From the NCBI GenBank assembly GCA_964459515.1, contig CAYWML010000016.1, positions 1 to 23,626 of the forward strand: a stretch of 23,626 nucleotides of DNA. Reading direction: 5' to 3'. This stretch comes from Scatosoma sp964459515 (GTDB taxonomy: Bacteria > Bacillota > Clostridia > Christensenellales > Borkfalkiaceae). Positions within the stretch are counted from its first letter, which is position 1. The number at the start of each line of letters is the position of its first letter. The notes under the pieces were generated by a model. It was not told the DNA's origin. It was given only the letters and a program-made list of their open reading frames with translations, and did no database searches. Shown here in pieces: positions 15,299-23,432 of the stretch. The position numbers and the translations under genes are program-made.

Positions 15299-16178
15299 GC
15301 AAAACGTGCAAGAGGATATACGCCGAAAGGAAAACGACGGTCGCGCCGAGCAATACGAGATACATCGTCGAAAGGGAAACCTGATTATCGAAAAAGTACA
15401 AATTGCAATCGATGGAATCCTTTATCTTCTCGATGACGTCCGCAGGTATGCCTTGCGTTTGCAATTCCGCAAGCGCGCCGCGCATGCTGTGATTGCGTAC
15501 GAGCGCAGTGCCGTACGTCCCCGGAAGAAAACCGATGACTTTTTGCAAGCCTGCCCCGAAAGAGGAAATCGGCATATACGCGCCGCAAATAAAGCCGTAG
15601 CCGGAGCTGACGATCGTCCCTACCGCGGAAATCTGCCCCTGCGAAGAAAGGAAGAAGTTGATAAGCGAGGACAACGCGCTGCCGAACAGCACGACGAGCA
15701 CGACGTCCGAAAGGAGCAACAGCACGTCCGCAAACGACATGTACCAACCGACGGCGGCTATGTATACGAGGCAGATTGCCGCAGCGGCGAAACATACGCA
15801 AAGCGAAGAAATCAAATTCGCGAAATAGTACGCAAGGGAAAGCTGCGTACCCTTAACGGGGGAACAACAAAAGTCCTTTATCGAACCGTTGACTTTATCT
15901 TGCACCATGAGGAAATTGGAACAAAAAGTGACCGTAACGCAAGAGACCGCCAAGATCGAAGAAATCAACTCTCCGCCTACCAAGCCGTCGATTGCCTTTT
16001 TGGAAATTTCCAAGGAAGCGGGAAGATTTTGCGTAAAACTGTCCCTATAGACGTTGGCAAGGAAGGTTACGTACAGCACCAACAAGATTGCCGGCGTGAT
16101 TAAGGACGTGAAAAACATGCCCTTGTCCTTAAAGAACAGCTTTATATTTCGTTTCGTCAATGCCCATACCGTTTTCAT
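15282..16178 (-). CDS. ABC-2 type transporter permease
   Basis: A 298-residue membrane subunit with about six helices and the ABC2_membrane pattern: a cytoplasmic start (MKTVWALTKRNIKLFFKDKGMFF), a first helix around 24-45, a large outside loop, and then five closely spaced helices ending in QKKKR. It pairs with the ATPase encoded just upstream, whose stop codon overlaps this ATG by 4 bp (ATGA), with GGAGG 9 bases upstream; the two genes are translationally coupled. The exporter's cargo is not evident; members of this type export antibiotics, lipids or peptides. Confidence 0.92.
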   Translation of the reverse strand: MKTVWALTKRNIKLFFKDKGMFFTSLITPAILLVLYVTFLANVYRDSFTQNLPASLEISKKAIDGLVGGELISSILAVSCVTVTFCSNFLMVQDKVNGSIKDFCCSPVKGTQLSLAYYFANLISSLCVCFAAAAICLVYIAAVGWYMSFADVLLLLSDVVLVVLFGSALSSLINFFLSSQGQISAVGTIVSSGYGFICGAYMPISSFGAGLQKVIGFLPGTYGTALVRNHSMRGALAELQTQGIPADVIEKIKDSIDCNLYFFDNQVSLSTMYLVLLGATVVFLSAYILLHVLQKKKR

Positions 16179-17089
16179 TTATCCGTACCTCCCGCAAGTT
16201 TTTTGCCCGTAACGGCAAGGAATACGTCGTCCATTTTGCCCTTCGTGATTTCATAATCGCAAAACAGCGACGGATTTTTCAAAATCAATTCGGTTGCCGC
16301 CGCCGTGTTCGGCACGGATAAGCGATAGGCGTCGCGCAACCGTTCGTACGGCGCGCCGAGCGAAGCCGCCGCCTCTTCCGAAACGCCGTACAGGGTGATA
16401 AAATCTCCGCTGTACGCGTTTTTCAACGCCAGCGGCGTTCCTTCCGCCGCAATTTTTCCGCTGTCCAAAATCACGACGTAATCCGCCTCCGCCGCCTCTT
16501 CCATGTAGTGCGTCGTCAAAAATACCGTCAATTTATCCTTTCGGCGAAGATCGGCGAGCACGCTCCAAAGCGTTTTTCGCGTCTGCGGATCTAAGCCCGT
16601 CGTCGGCTCGTCCAAAATCAAAATTTTCGGCTTATGCAACAAGGCGCGCGCCACGTCGATACGCCTGCGCTGTCCGCCCGAAAGCTTGCCGACCGTCCGT
16701 TTTAATAGCGGCGCGAAATCCAAAAGCTCCGCCAATTCCGCCAAACGTTGCCGAAACTCCGCGCCGACGATGCCGTACAACGCCGCGCGGCTTTCCAAAT
16801 TGTCGTAAACGGACAAAGCGCGATCGAGCACGGAGTTTTGGAAAACGACGCCGAGCTCCCGTTTGATCCCGTCCCCGTCCTTTTCCGGCGTTCGTCCGTC
16901 GATCTCTACGCTGCCGCCGTCTTTCGGCAACTGTCCGCAAAGAATGTTTATCGTCGTGGATTTTCCCGCGCCGTTTATACCGAGAAAAGCGAACAATTCC
17001 CCTTCCTTCACGCGAAAACCGATGTCGCGTACGGCGTGCACTTCGCCGAAGCTCTTTTTCAAGCCGTCGATTTTTATAATATCACGCAT
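16175..17089 (-). CDS. ABC transporter ATP-binding protein (DrrA/CcmA type)
   Basis: A 304-residue ATPase that powers the partner ABC-2 permease. Walker A GINGAGKS (37-44), Q-loop Gln84, signature LSGGQ (136-140), Walker B ILILDE (156-161) and switch His194 are all intact. The C-terminal part (about 220-304) carries the extra domain usual in ABC-2 drug- or antibiotic-type ATPases. GGAG lies 4 bases before the ATG. It is the third gene of a minus-strand cassette led by a TetR regulator, about 98 bp after the membrane-flavodoxin gene; a small GCATA/TATGC inverted repeat lies in that gap. Confidence 0.94.
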   Translation of the reverse strand: MRDIIKIDGLKKSFGEVHAVRDIGFRVKEGELFAFLGINGAGKSTTINILCGQLPKDGGSVEIDGRTPEKDGDGIKRELGVVFQNSVLDRALSVYDNLESRAALYGIVGAEFRQRLAELAELLDFAPLLKRTVGKLSGGQRRRIDVARALLHKPKILILDEPTTGLDPQTRKTLWSVLADLRRKDKLTVFLTTHYMEEAAEADYVVILDSGKIAAEGTPLALKNAYSGDFITLYGVSEEAAASLGAPYERLRDAYRLSVPNTAAATELILKNPSLFCDYEITKGKMDDVFLAVTGKKLAGGTDK

Positions 17090-17187
17090 ACTTCTCCTTT
17101 CGGGTTTACCCCGTTCGTCGCATACCTACCTATGCAATTTTTTTATTCGTTGATTTTCCCCTTTTCGAAAAAATCATTTTCGCAAAG

Positions 17188-18117
17188 TTATTTTTCCCAT
17201 TTTTCAAGACGTATTTCTTTATATACGCCCTTGCGGCAACGCACGCTGCGAAGCCCCGTATGTACCGTACCCGTCAACCCATCCGCCTCTTGCGCGAGCT
17301 TTTTATAACTGCCGTTCGTATGGTGCACGAACACGTAGCGCACGTTTTTAAGCTTTCCGCGCGCTTGACGTAAAAAGGCGCGTACAGGCGCGGCTATCGA
17401 AAACACCCATATCGGGGAACACACGACGACTTCGTCGTATTTCGTCAAATCCGCCGCGCATTTTTCTATCGGCATATCACGGCGCAACATACCGTATCTG
17501 CCGCACCACCAAAAGCCTGCCGTACCGTCGGTTTTCTCCGTAGCCACGATTTCATAAACGCACGCGCCGATTTTATCCGCTTCTTCGTAGGCGATACGCT
17601 TTACGTAGCCCATTCTTGAAAAGTAAACGACGAGCTTTTTTGCGTTTTCGCCGATATGCGTATAGGCCGTCCTATCGAAAACAAAAGTTTCCTGCCGCAA
17701 AAAGACGGAAGCCGCGTACCCCGTCAACGCCTGACACAGCCCGAAAATAAAGTACGTCGTAGACATAAAATTCAGCGGAAACATATAAAATTGAATACAT
17801 ATCCACAGCATGAGCGTAACGCCGAACACGCCGCCCAAAAGCACGCCTAAACGTTTTTTCCTAAGAAGCAAAACGGCGGCGCAAATATTCGTCGCTCCGT
17901 TGACGAGCAACAGCATTATACCCGAAAAAACGAAATTCCGAAACAACGCGTCCGCAAACGGCAATTTCCGAAAATACGGCAACATGGCGTCCATACCCAT
18001 ACTGCGACCGCTCGGATCGACCAACATACCGACGCCGCCTGCAATCGCGCCGATACCGATAAACAACGTCCAAAACAGAAGGACGCGCCGCGTAGCGTTA
18101 TATCTCGATTTCTGCAT
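17188..18117 (-). CDS. Membrane-anchored flavodoxin-like fusion protein
   Basis: A 309-residue protein. Residues about 12-145 have four hydrophobic helices (a DoxX/DUF-like membrane half that I do not recognise precisely). Residues about 158-309 form a flavodoxin-like domain beginning KKLVVYFSRMGYVKRIAYEEADKIGA and containing VVVCSPIWVFSIAAPVRAFL, the strand and loop that close over FMN in flavodoxin-type folds. The usual T/SxTGxT phosphate loop is replaced by SRMGYVK, seen in some clostridial flavodoxin-like proteins, so FMN binding is probable but not certain. The start at 18117 (MQKSRYNATR) is preferred because AAGGAG lies just upstream. It lies 43 bp after the TetR gene and is probably in its operon. 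A role in redox handling of a substrate or in stress response is an inference. Confidence 0.75.
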   Translation of the reverse strand: MQKSRYNATRRVLLFWTLFIGIGAIAGGVGMLVDPSGRSMGMDAMLPYFRKLPFADALFRNFVFSGIMLLLVNGATNICAAVLLLRKKRLGVLLGGVFGVTLMLWICIQFYMFPLNFMSTTYFIFGLCQALTGYAASVFLRQETFVFDRTAYTHIGENAKKLVVYFSRMGYVKRIAYEEADKIGACVYEIVATEKTDGTAGFWWCGRYGMLRRDMPIEKCAADLTKYDEVVVCSPIWVFSIAAPVRAFLRQARGKLKNVRYVFVHHTNGSYKKLAQEADGLTGTVHTGLRSVRCRKGVYKEIRLEKWEK

Positions 18118-18160
18118 TCCCCTCTCCTTCCGTCGCCATAGACAGCGGCGCAACGCGCGC

Positions 18161-18721
18161 TTAATCCTTATGCTCGTATTTATACTTCAAACCGAGATAC
18201 ATATCGGTGAGCGACTCGCTCGCGAGATCTTCGCTCCAATCGTAAAATCCCGTCGCCGCCATCGTCGCGATGCCGTGCACATATGCCCACATTTCCAAAT
18301 AAAACATCCATGCGCGCGCACGCGTAATATGCACTTGCCGAACGATCAAATCCACCAATTTCTCCGCGGAAGGATCTATCTTCTTCTCTTCGAGGCGTCT
18401 ATCGCGCATATAGAGCAACTTGAACAGCTCCCGTTCCTCTTTCGCAAAACGAATATACGCCATGCCGCTCGCCTTATAGGGCGGATATTTTCCGCTCTCC
18501 ATTTCCGCCTGCATACGCTTTGCGAACAGCTCGTTCGCCGCCTCTACCACGCTGCGGCGCACATCGTCCATGCTGTCGAAATAGCTGAACACGGGGCGCG
18601 TAGACACGCCCAATTTCTCTCCCATGGCGCGCGCGGTGACGGCGGAAATGCCGTGCTCCCTCGTCAAATCCAGCGCGGCGGCAACAATCTCTTCTTTCGT
18701 AAACAAAAACGCTCTCGGCAT
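18161..18721 (-). CDS. TetR/AcrR-family transcriptional regulator
   Basis: A 186-residue repressor. An N-terminal helix-turn-helix spans about residues 8-55 (TKEEIVAAALDLTREHGISAVTARAMGEKLGVSTRPVFSYF), with the typical TetR recognition helix; the second half is an all-helical ligand domain without a recognised signature. The start at 18721 has AAGGAG 6 bases upstream; an in-frame upstream ATG would fall in the promoter region. It heads a likely operon with the membrane-flavodoxin protein and an ABC exporter, the usual arrangement of a self-regulated efflux module. An inverted repeat just upstream is a candidate operator. Confidence 0.9.
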   Translation of the reverse strand: MPRAFLFTKEEIVAAALDLTREHGISAVTARAMGEKLGVSTRPVFSYFDSMDDVRRSVVEAANELFAKRMQAEMESGKYPPYKASGMAYIRFAKEERELFKLLYMRDRRLEEKKIDPSAEKLVDLIVRQVHITRARAWMFYLEMWAYVHGIATMAATGFYDWSEDLASESLTDMYLGLKYKYEHKD

Positions 18722-18738
18722 ACTTCGCTCCTTGTTCG

Positions 18739-18766
18739 GCAACACGCGTTGCGTTACGTTTGTTGC
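18739..18766. promoter_or_regulatory. Candidate TetR operator
   Basis: GCAACA (18739-18744) and TGTTGC (18761-18766) form a 6-bp inverted repeat with a 16-bp GC-rich centre, placed over and just after the predicted transcription start (about 18763) of the TetR gene. A repressor bound there would block its own promoter. Confidence 0.4.
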
Positions 18767-18769
18767 TTT

Positions 18770-18798
18770 ATTATAACACCTAAAAATCGGCTTGTCAA
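18770..18798 (-). promoter_or_regulatory. Consensus promoter of the TetR-ABC cassette
   Basis: On the minus strand a perfect TTGACA (18793-18798), a 17-bp spacer and a perfect TATAAT (18770-18775). With such a strong promoter, expression must depend on repression, consistent with a TetR-type autorepressor as the first gene. Confidence 0.88.
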
Positions 18799-18856
18799 GC
18801 GTATGCAAAAAATTTTTGTATAAAATTTATATTTTTTTCGAAGAAGGGCGAAACCG

Positions 18857-20863
18857 CTAATTGAGCACGACGTCCTTTAATCGATTGTATTTCTGCATTG
18901 CGGCTTGGCGCAAGCGATCGTCGGCGAGCCGTCCGTCGAACACGTCGTCCGAAAGTTTTTTGGCGAAGAAGATTGCCCGTGCGGAATAGCGGAGATTTTT
19001 TATATCCGTCAGCATTTTTCCCGATTGCCGCGTGCCGAAGAAATCGCCGCTACCGCGCATTTCCAAGTCTTTTTCGGCAATCGCGAAGCCGTCCGTGCTC
19101 GTCTTTAAGGTCTGCAAGCGTTCGCGCGCGACTTCGCCGTCCGTGCCCATAAGCAGGAAACAATAGCTCTTTTCCGAGCCTCTGCCGACGCGGCCGCGCA
19201 ATTGGTGCAACTGCGACAAGCCGAAGCGTTCGGCATTGTAAATAATCATAATCGTGGCGTTGGGCACGTCGATACCGACTTCTATCACCGTCGTTGCGAC
19301 CAAGCAATCGTATTCTTTCGCCTTAAACGCCGTCATCACCGCCGCCTTTTCCTTGTCCTTCATCCTTCCGTGCAACAACCCGAAGCGCACCGACGGCAAA
19401 CGGTTGCGAAGCTCTTCGAAAAGCTCCGTTACGCTCATCACCGAGCCTTCCTCGTCATCGTCGATTTTGGAACAGACGAAGTACGCCTGCTTGCCTGCCG
19501 CCGTTTCGCGGCGGACGTATTCGAGCATGTCGTCGTACTTGGCTTCGGGAATGACGGACGTGGAAATTTCCTGCCGTTCCCGCGGCTTATCCGTAATCGT
19601 CGTCACATCCAAATCCCCGTAGAAAATCAAGGAAAGCGTCCGAGGAATCGGCGTCGCGCTCATGACGAGCATATCCACGCTTTCGCCTTTTTCCGAAAGG
19701 GCGTTGCGTTGCGCCACGCCGAAGCGGTGCTGTTCGTCGCAGACGATGAAGGAAAGGCGAGGTATTTTCACGTCCTCCTGAATAATGGCGTGCGTGCCGC
19801 AAAGAATGTCTATCTCCCCGTTTTCAAGCTGCTCCTTTAATTCGCGTTTTTCCTTGACTTTCAAGCCGCCTGCCAAATAGCCCACCCTATATTCGGGGAA
19901 ATATTTTTGCAAAACGGCGTAATTCTGCGCCGCAAGCACTTCCGTAGGCGAAAGATACGCCGCCGAAAAGCCGCTTTTCACCGCCATATATATGCCGCAT
20001 AACGCCACCGCCGTTTTTCCGCTGCCGACGTCACCTTGCACCAAACGGTTCATCTTCGTCGGCGCGTGGATATTTTCGTAGATTTCGTTGACGGCGAGTT
20101 TTTGCCCGTTCGTCAGTTCGAACCCGAACCGTTCGGAAAACTTTTTCACGTCCTGCGCCGACACCGAATATCGATGCAACCGCACCTCTTCCTTGCCGCC
20201 CTTGATAATCTTAAAAGCGGAAATCAAAATAAAATATTCTTCCAAGGCAATCCGTTCCGAAGCGGCGTCTTTTGCGGCAATCGACGTGGGATTATGCACC
20301 TCGAAATAGGCGCGTTCCAAGGAGGACAAGCCGTATTTTTCCACGAGCTGCCAAGGTATTTGCGTGGACAAGTCCGCGCGGCATAACGCTTCGGCGACCG
20401 CCGCGCGCATCATGCCTTGCGTAAGCCCGACCTTCAAAGGATAAACGGGCACGATCCCCTTTAAGCGATAATTTTTATCCAGCTCCTCAAAAGTGGGATT
20501 GACGACGGAAACTTGCCCGAATTTGTTTTGCACTCTGCCGTAGAAAAGATATTCTCCGGCTTCCAATTTTTGCGCGACGTACGGCTGATTGAACCAAACG
20601 GCGACAAACGGAAATCCGTCCTGCGAACAAAAAGCTTTCACCAAGGCGCGACGTCCGCCGTAACGAACGGTCGAAACGCGCGTGACGGTGCACGCCACCA
20701 ACACCATGTCGTTATGGTATGCGGTTTTCAGCGAGGAACGCTCCGTAAGGTCCAAATAGGCGCGCGGATAAAAGCGCACCAAATCCTCCGCCGTGTAGAT
20801 CCCCAACTTATTAAATTCCTTTTCCCGTTTCAAACCGATCGAACGCAATTCCGAAAGCTTCAC
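18857..20863 (-). CDS. recG: ATP-dependent DNA helicase RecG
   Basis: Remodels stalled replication forks and branched recombination intermediates. The 668 residues show an N-terminal wedge/OB-fold domain (about 40-140), Walker A GDVGSGKT (277-284), the DExH box DEQH (376-379) followed by RFGVAQR, SATPIPRTL (motif III), and C-terminal helicase motifs including QLRGRVGRGSEKSYC, with the RecG C-terminal segment after it. The start codon is GTG, supported by GGAG 6 bases upstream. It is slightly shorter than the E. coli enzyme, normal for Firmicutes. It follows fakA, as in many Firmicutes chromosomes. Confidence 0.97.
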   Translation of the reverse strand: MKLSELRSIGLKREKEFNKLGIYTAEDLVRFYPRAYLDLTERSSLKTAYHNDMVLVACTVTRVSTVRYGGRRALVKAFCSQDGFPFVAVWFNQPYVAQKLEAGEYLFYGRVQNKFGQVSVVNPTFEELDKNYRLKGIVPVYPLKVGLTQGMMRAAVAEALCRADLSTQIPWQLVEKYGLSSLERAYFEVHNPTSIAAKDAASERIALEEYFILISAFKIIKGGKEEVRLHRYSVSAQDVKKFSERFGFELTNGQKLAVNEIYENIHAPTKMNRLVQGDVGSGKTAVALCGIYMAVKSGFSAAYLSPTEVLAAQNYAVLQKYFPEYRVGYLAGGLKVKEKRELKEQLENGEIDILCGTHAIIQEDVKIPRLSFIVCDEQHRFGVAQRNALSEKGESVDMLVMSATPIPRTLSLIFYGDLDVTTITDKPRERQEISTSVIPEAKYDDMLEYVRRETAAGKQAYFVCSKIDDDEEGSVMSVTELFEELRNRLPSVRFGLLHGRMKDKEKAAVMTAFKAKEYDCLVATTVIEVGIDVPNATIMIIYNAERFGLSQLHQLRGRVGRGSEKSYCFLLMGTDGEVARERLQTLKTSTDGFAIAEKDLEMRGSGDFFGTRQSGKMLTDIKNLRYSARAIFFAKKLSDDVFDGRLADDRLRQAAMQKYNRLKDVVLN

Positions 20864-20896
20864 GCCACTCTCCTTTTCGGCTTTTTGCCGTTATAG

Positions 20897-20937
20897 ACAA
20901 AACGGGAAAGCCGAGCCTTCCCATTCCGTTTTTTCAA
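20897..20937 (-). terminator. Hairpin between fakA and recG, probable weak terminator
   Basis: On the minus strand AAAACGG and GAAGGC pair with GCTTTC and CCGTTTT, a 13-bp stem with a five-base bulge and the loop TCG (core at 20904-20922). The U-tract is just the four T of the stem, so read-through into recG is likely. Confidence 0.4.
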
Positions 20938-21015
20938 TTCTATGTACCTGCGAAAACGCGTTTTTTACGACGACGACGTATAGTACCGTTCGCCGAACGA
21001 CGTCCCATGTTTTTA

Positions 21016-22659
21016 TTATTCCAAAGAAAGGATATAATAATACACGGATTGACCGCCGTTGTGGAAATCGACGTCGCAATCGGGGTATTTTTCCGCAATC
21101 GTTTCGCAAAGCGATTTGGCTTCTTCCTCCTTGACGTCTTCGCCGTAATACAGCGTGATGACTTGGTGGAAGTCCTCTTTCAGTTTCGCGATGAGTTTAA
21201 GCACCGTTTCTTCCAACGAATGGGATTTTGCAAGAATCTTCTTATCGTCCAAGCCGATAATATCCCCTTCTTTGATGCTGAACCCGTTGAGAGAAGTGTT
21301 GCGCACCGCGTAAGTAACTTGCCCGACCTTCACGTTGTCGAGGGCGTGAAGCATGTTAATCTTGTTTTCCTCTGCGCTGAGTTCGGGGTTGAACTCCAAC
21401 ACAGCCGCAAAGCCCTGCGGTACGTTCTTCGTCGGAATGACGTGCAACGTCTTGTTTTCGACGAGGTTTTTCGCCTGCTCCGCCGCCAACGTGATATTTT
21501 TGTTGTTCGGGAAGATAAAAATATGTTCCGCGTTGATTTTTTGCGCCGCGCTTGCGATGTCGCTCGCGGAAGGGTTCATCGTCTGTCCGCCTTCGATAAT
21601 GCGATCCACGAACAAATCTTTGAATATCTCGGAAATGCCTGCGCCCGTACAAATGGCAAGCATACCCATTTCCTTTTTCTCCGCTTCCATTTTCGCTTTC
21701 AGTTGGCGGTTTTGCTCCAACATATTTTCGATTTTCGGACGCTCCAATTCGCCGAGCTCCAACGCGTAGGTGAGCGCTTTACCCGGCTGATTGGTATGCA
21801 CGTGCACCTTGACAAGCTCCAAATCGCCGATACAAATAACGCTGTCGCCGATTGCCATCAGTTTTTCGCGCAAACGATCGATCGCGGAAAGCGTAGTGCT
21901 CTTTTTCAAATTGATAATGAAGAACTCGGTGCAATACGCGTACTGTATTTCGCCGATGTCCATATTCAGGATAACGGAATTATCGCCGAATTCGGATTCC
22001 GTCGTCGCCGTCTGCACTTCGGGCGCTTCGTCCACAATCTCCTCACCCGTAAGCGCGGCGTTAAAGCCCCGCAAAATGGTCATAAGCCCCACGCCGCCCG
22101 AATCGACGACGCCTGCTTTTTTAAGTACGGGAAGAAGCTCCGGCGTCAAAGCGAGCGCTTTATCGCCTTCGGCGAGCACGTCTTGGAAAAACTCCTCGAA
22201 AGTCTTTTTCTTCGCCGCAATCTTGCCTGCCGCTTCGCTCATCATGCGAATGACGGTGAGGATCGTGCCCTCTTTCGGCACGGACACCGCGCCGTAAGCG
22301 ACTTTCGTGCCTGCTTCGAAAGCTTTTGCGAAAGTCTTCGTATCCACTTCGCGTTCCGCTTTACGAACGACCGAACAAATGCCTTTGAGTATCTGCGAAA
22401 GGATAACGCCGGAATTACCGCGCGCACCCTTTAACGCGCCTTTGGAAATACTGTCGCAAACGTCCACGAACGAACTCGACTGGCACGCCGTCATTTCCTT
22501 TACGCAAGACTGCATCGTCAGCGACATATTCGTACCCGTATCGCCGTCGGGAACGGGGAATACGTTTAACGCGTCTACTTTGGCGCGATTGATTTCCAAC
22601 TGCTTTGCGCCGACGAGAATCATTTTTCTCAATTCGTTGCTATTTATTGTTTTATGCAT
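21016..22659 (-). CDS. fakA: DAK2-domain fatty-acid kinase FakA/YloV
   Basis: Phosphorylates fatty acids presented by a FakB/DegV-type binding protein, feeding host or recycled fatty acids into phospholipid synthesis. The 547 residues begin with a DAK2 (DhaL-like) ATP-binding domain (about 8-200) with FPVPDGDTGTNM (34-45; Asp38 and Asp40 bind magnesium), RGNSGVILSQIL and DSGGVGLMTILRGF, followed by the middle and C-terminal domains of the YloV family. GGAG lies 9 bases upstream of the ATG. The neighbouring Gls24/YloU gene and divergent rpmB match the order known from Bacillus and many clostridia. No FakB gene is in the window. Confidence 0.93.
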   Translation of the reverse strand: MHKTINSNELRKMILVGAKQLEINRAKVDALNVFPVPDGDTGTNMSLTMQSCVKEMTACQSSSFVDVCDSISKGALKGARGNSGVILSQILKGICSVVRKAEREVDTKTFAKAFEAGTKVAYGAVSVPKEGTILTVIRMMSEAAGKIAAKKKTFEEFFQDVLAEGDKALALTPELLPVLKKAGVVDSGGVGLMTILRGFNAALTGEEIVDEAPEVQTATTESEFGDNSVILNMDIGEIQYAYCTEFFIINLKKSTTLSAIDRLREKLMAIGDSVICIGDLELVKVHVHTNQPGKALTYALELGELERPKIENMLEQNRQLKAKMEAEKKEMGMLAICTGAGISEIFKDLFVDRIIEGGQTMNPSASDIASAAQKINAEHIFIFPNNKNITLAAEQAKNLVENKTLHVIPTKNVPQGFAAVLEFNPELSAEENKINMLHALDNVKVGQVTYAVRNTSLNGFSIKEGDIIGLDDKKILAKSHSLEETVLKLIAKLKEDFHQVITLYYGEDVKEEEAKSLCETIAEKYPDCDVDFHNGGQSVYYYILSLE

Positions 22660-22689
22660 TATGCAATGCTCCTTATACCCTTGTTTTAA

Positions 22690-22726
22690 CCGATTTTTGA
22701 ATTTTTACCCGTGACGGTAAAATCGG
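22690..22726 (-). other. Competing inverted repeats in the fakA leader
   Basis: CCGATTTT (22690-22697) is the exact reverse complement of 22719-22726 (8 bp). Within it TTTTACC (22703-22709) pairs with GGTAAAA (22716-22722). The two pairings share 22719-22722, so they exclude one another. They lie in the untranslated leader between the probable fakA promoter and its start. Confidence 0.4.
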
Positions 22727-22767
22727 CAACGCCGTATGATCTAATAAGGGACGCGCCCGAAAGCGTT

Positions 22768-22796
22768 TGTATAATAACAGAAAGAATCATACGCAA
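22768..22796 (-). promoter_or_regulatory. Candidate fakA promoter
   Basis: On the minus strand TTGCGT (22791-22796) and TATACA (22768-22773) are 17 bp apart; an overlapping TATTAT is an alternative -10. It lies between the gls24 terminator and fakA, so fakA may be transcribed separately. Confidence 0.5.
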
Positions 22797-22805
22797 AAGC
22801 GCGCG

Positions 22806-22823
22806 AAAAAGCGACTGCGTCGC
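22806..22823 (-). terminator. Intrinsic terminator of the gls24 gene
   Basis: On the minus strand GCGAC and GTCGC (22811-22815/22819-22823) pair around GCA and are followed by TTTTT (22806-22810), with GCGCG/CGCGC arms that can extend the structure. It lies just after the gls24 stop codon. Confidence 0.6.
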
Positions 22824-22838
22824 ACGCGCCGTTATAAC

Positions 22839-23189
22839 TTAAAGTTTTACTCCGATAACATTGACGTTGACGGCGTCCACCACCATGCCCGTAAAGCCTT
22901 CCACCTTATACTTGATTGTTCCCTTTAAGGTTTCCGCCACCGCGCCGATGGAAACGCCGTACTTCATGACGACGTAGACGTCCACGAAGATATGATTGTC
23001 GGAGGTCGTGATCTTGATGCCTTTTCCGCCGCTGTCTTTTTTAAGTAGCATAGCAAGACTGTCGGTGAAACGACGAGATACCATTTCCACGATTCCGTAG
23101 CATTCCTGCGCCGTGTGCGAAGCCACTTTGGCAATCGCCAAATCGGATATAGAAATTTTGCCGTATGCGTTGTTTGTATTGACTGACAT
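22839..23189 (-). CDS. Asp23/Gls24-family envelope stress protein (YloU-like)
   Basis: A 116-residue protein of the Asp23/Gls24 family, cell-envelope-associated proteins abundant in Firmicutes and linked to alkaline or wall stress and, in the YloU branch, to lipid metabolism with FakA. The core KISISDLAIAKVASHTAQECYGIVEM and the closing VEGFTGMVVDAVNVNVIGVKL are typical. The start at 23189 (MSVNTNN) is preferred over a Met 11 codons upstream because GGAG lies 8 bases before it and because the upstream Met overlaps the -10 box. It is divergent from rpmB and upstream of fakA, the usual location. Confidence 0.93.
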   Translation of the reverse strand: MSVNTNNAYGKISISDLAIAKVASHTAQECYGIVEMVSRRFTDSLAMLLKKDSGGKGIKITTSDNHIFVDVYVVMKYGVSIGAVAETLKGTIKYKVEGFTGMVVDAVNVNVIGVKL

Positions 23190-23213
23190 AATATTCACTC
23201 CAAGTTCTAACCT

Positions 23214-23242
23214 ATTGTACACTATTTCTATACATTTTGCAA
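23214..23242 (-). promoter_or_regulatory. gls24 promoter
   Basis: On the minus strand TTGCAA (23237-23242), 17 bp, TACAAT (23214-23219). The predicted start is near 23207, about 18 bases before the ATG. Confidence 0.7.
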
Positions 23243-23302
23243 GTACTTTTTCAATTTTTTCCGATTTTTTTTATTTTTTATGTTTTTTCGCCCTATTTTT
23301 AA

Positions 23303-23331
23303 TTGCTTTTTCTTTGTAGAAATGGTATATT
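23303..23331 (+). promoter_or_regulatory. rpmB promoter
   Basis: TTGCTT (23303-23308), 17 bp, TATATT (23326-23331); the predicted start is near 23338. This leaves a leader of about 95 nt. Confidence 0.65.
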
Positions 23332-23337
23332 ATTAAT

Positions 23338-23432
23338 GCTTGTTTTTCGCCCGTATGCTTCGGGCAGGCGTAGCAGACGCCGTTTTTACGGCAAACCACG
23401 GAAAAAATAACCCAAAAACGGAGGTGTTCAAT
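23338..23432 (+). promoter_or_regulatory. Folded rpmB leader, possible autoregulatory element
   Basis: Hairpins GCCCG/CGGGC (23349-23365), GGCGT/ACGCC (23367-23381, loop AGCAG) and GCCGT/ACGGC (23379-23392, loop TTTT) are visible; the last two share bases 23379-23381. In addition CCGTTTTT (23380-23387) is exactly complementary to AAAAACGG (23414-23421), which covers the first two bases of the GGAGG (23420-23424). So one fold frees and another masks the ribosome binding site. Confidence 0.45.

Noticed and set aside
17112..17145. GCATA/TATGC inverted repeat as a second TetR operator
   Set aside because: Five-bp arms are too short to be meaningful, and they do not match the GCAACA/TGTTGC repeat at the TetR promoter.
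21007..22434. A 475-residue plus-strand open frame
   Set aside because: It is antisense to fakA, which has clear DAK2 motifs and a ribosome binding site.
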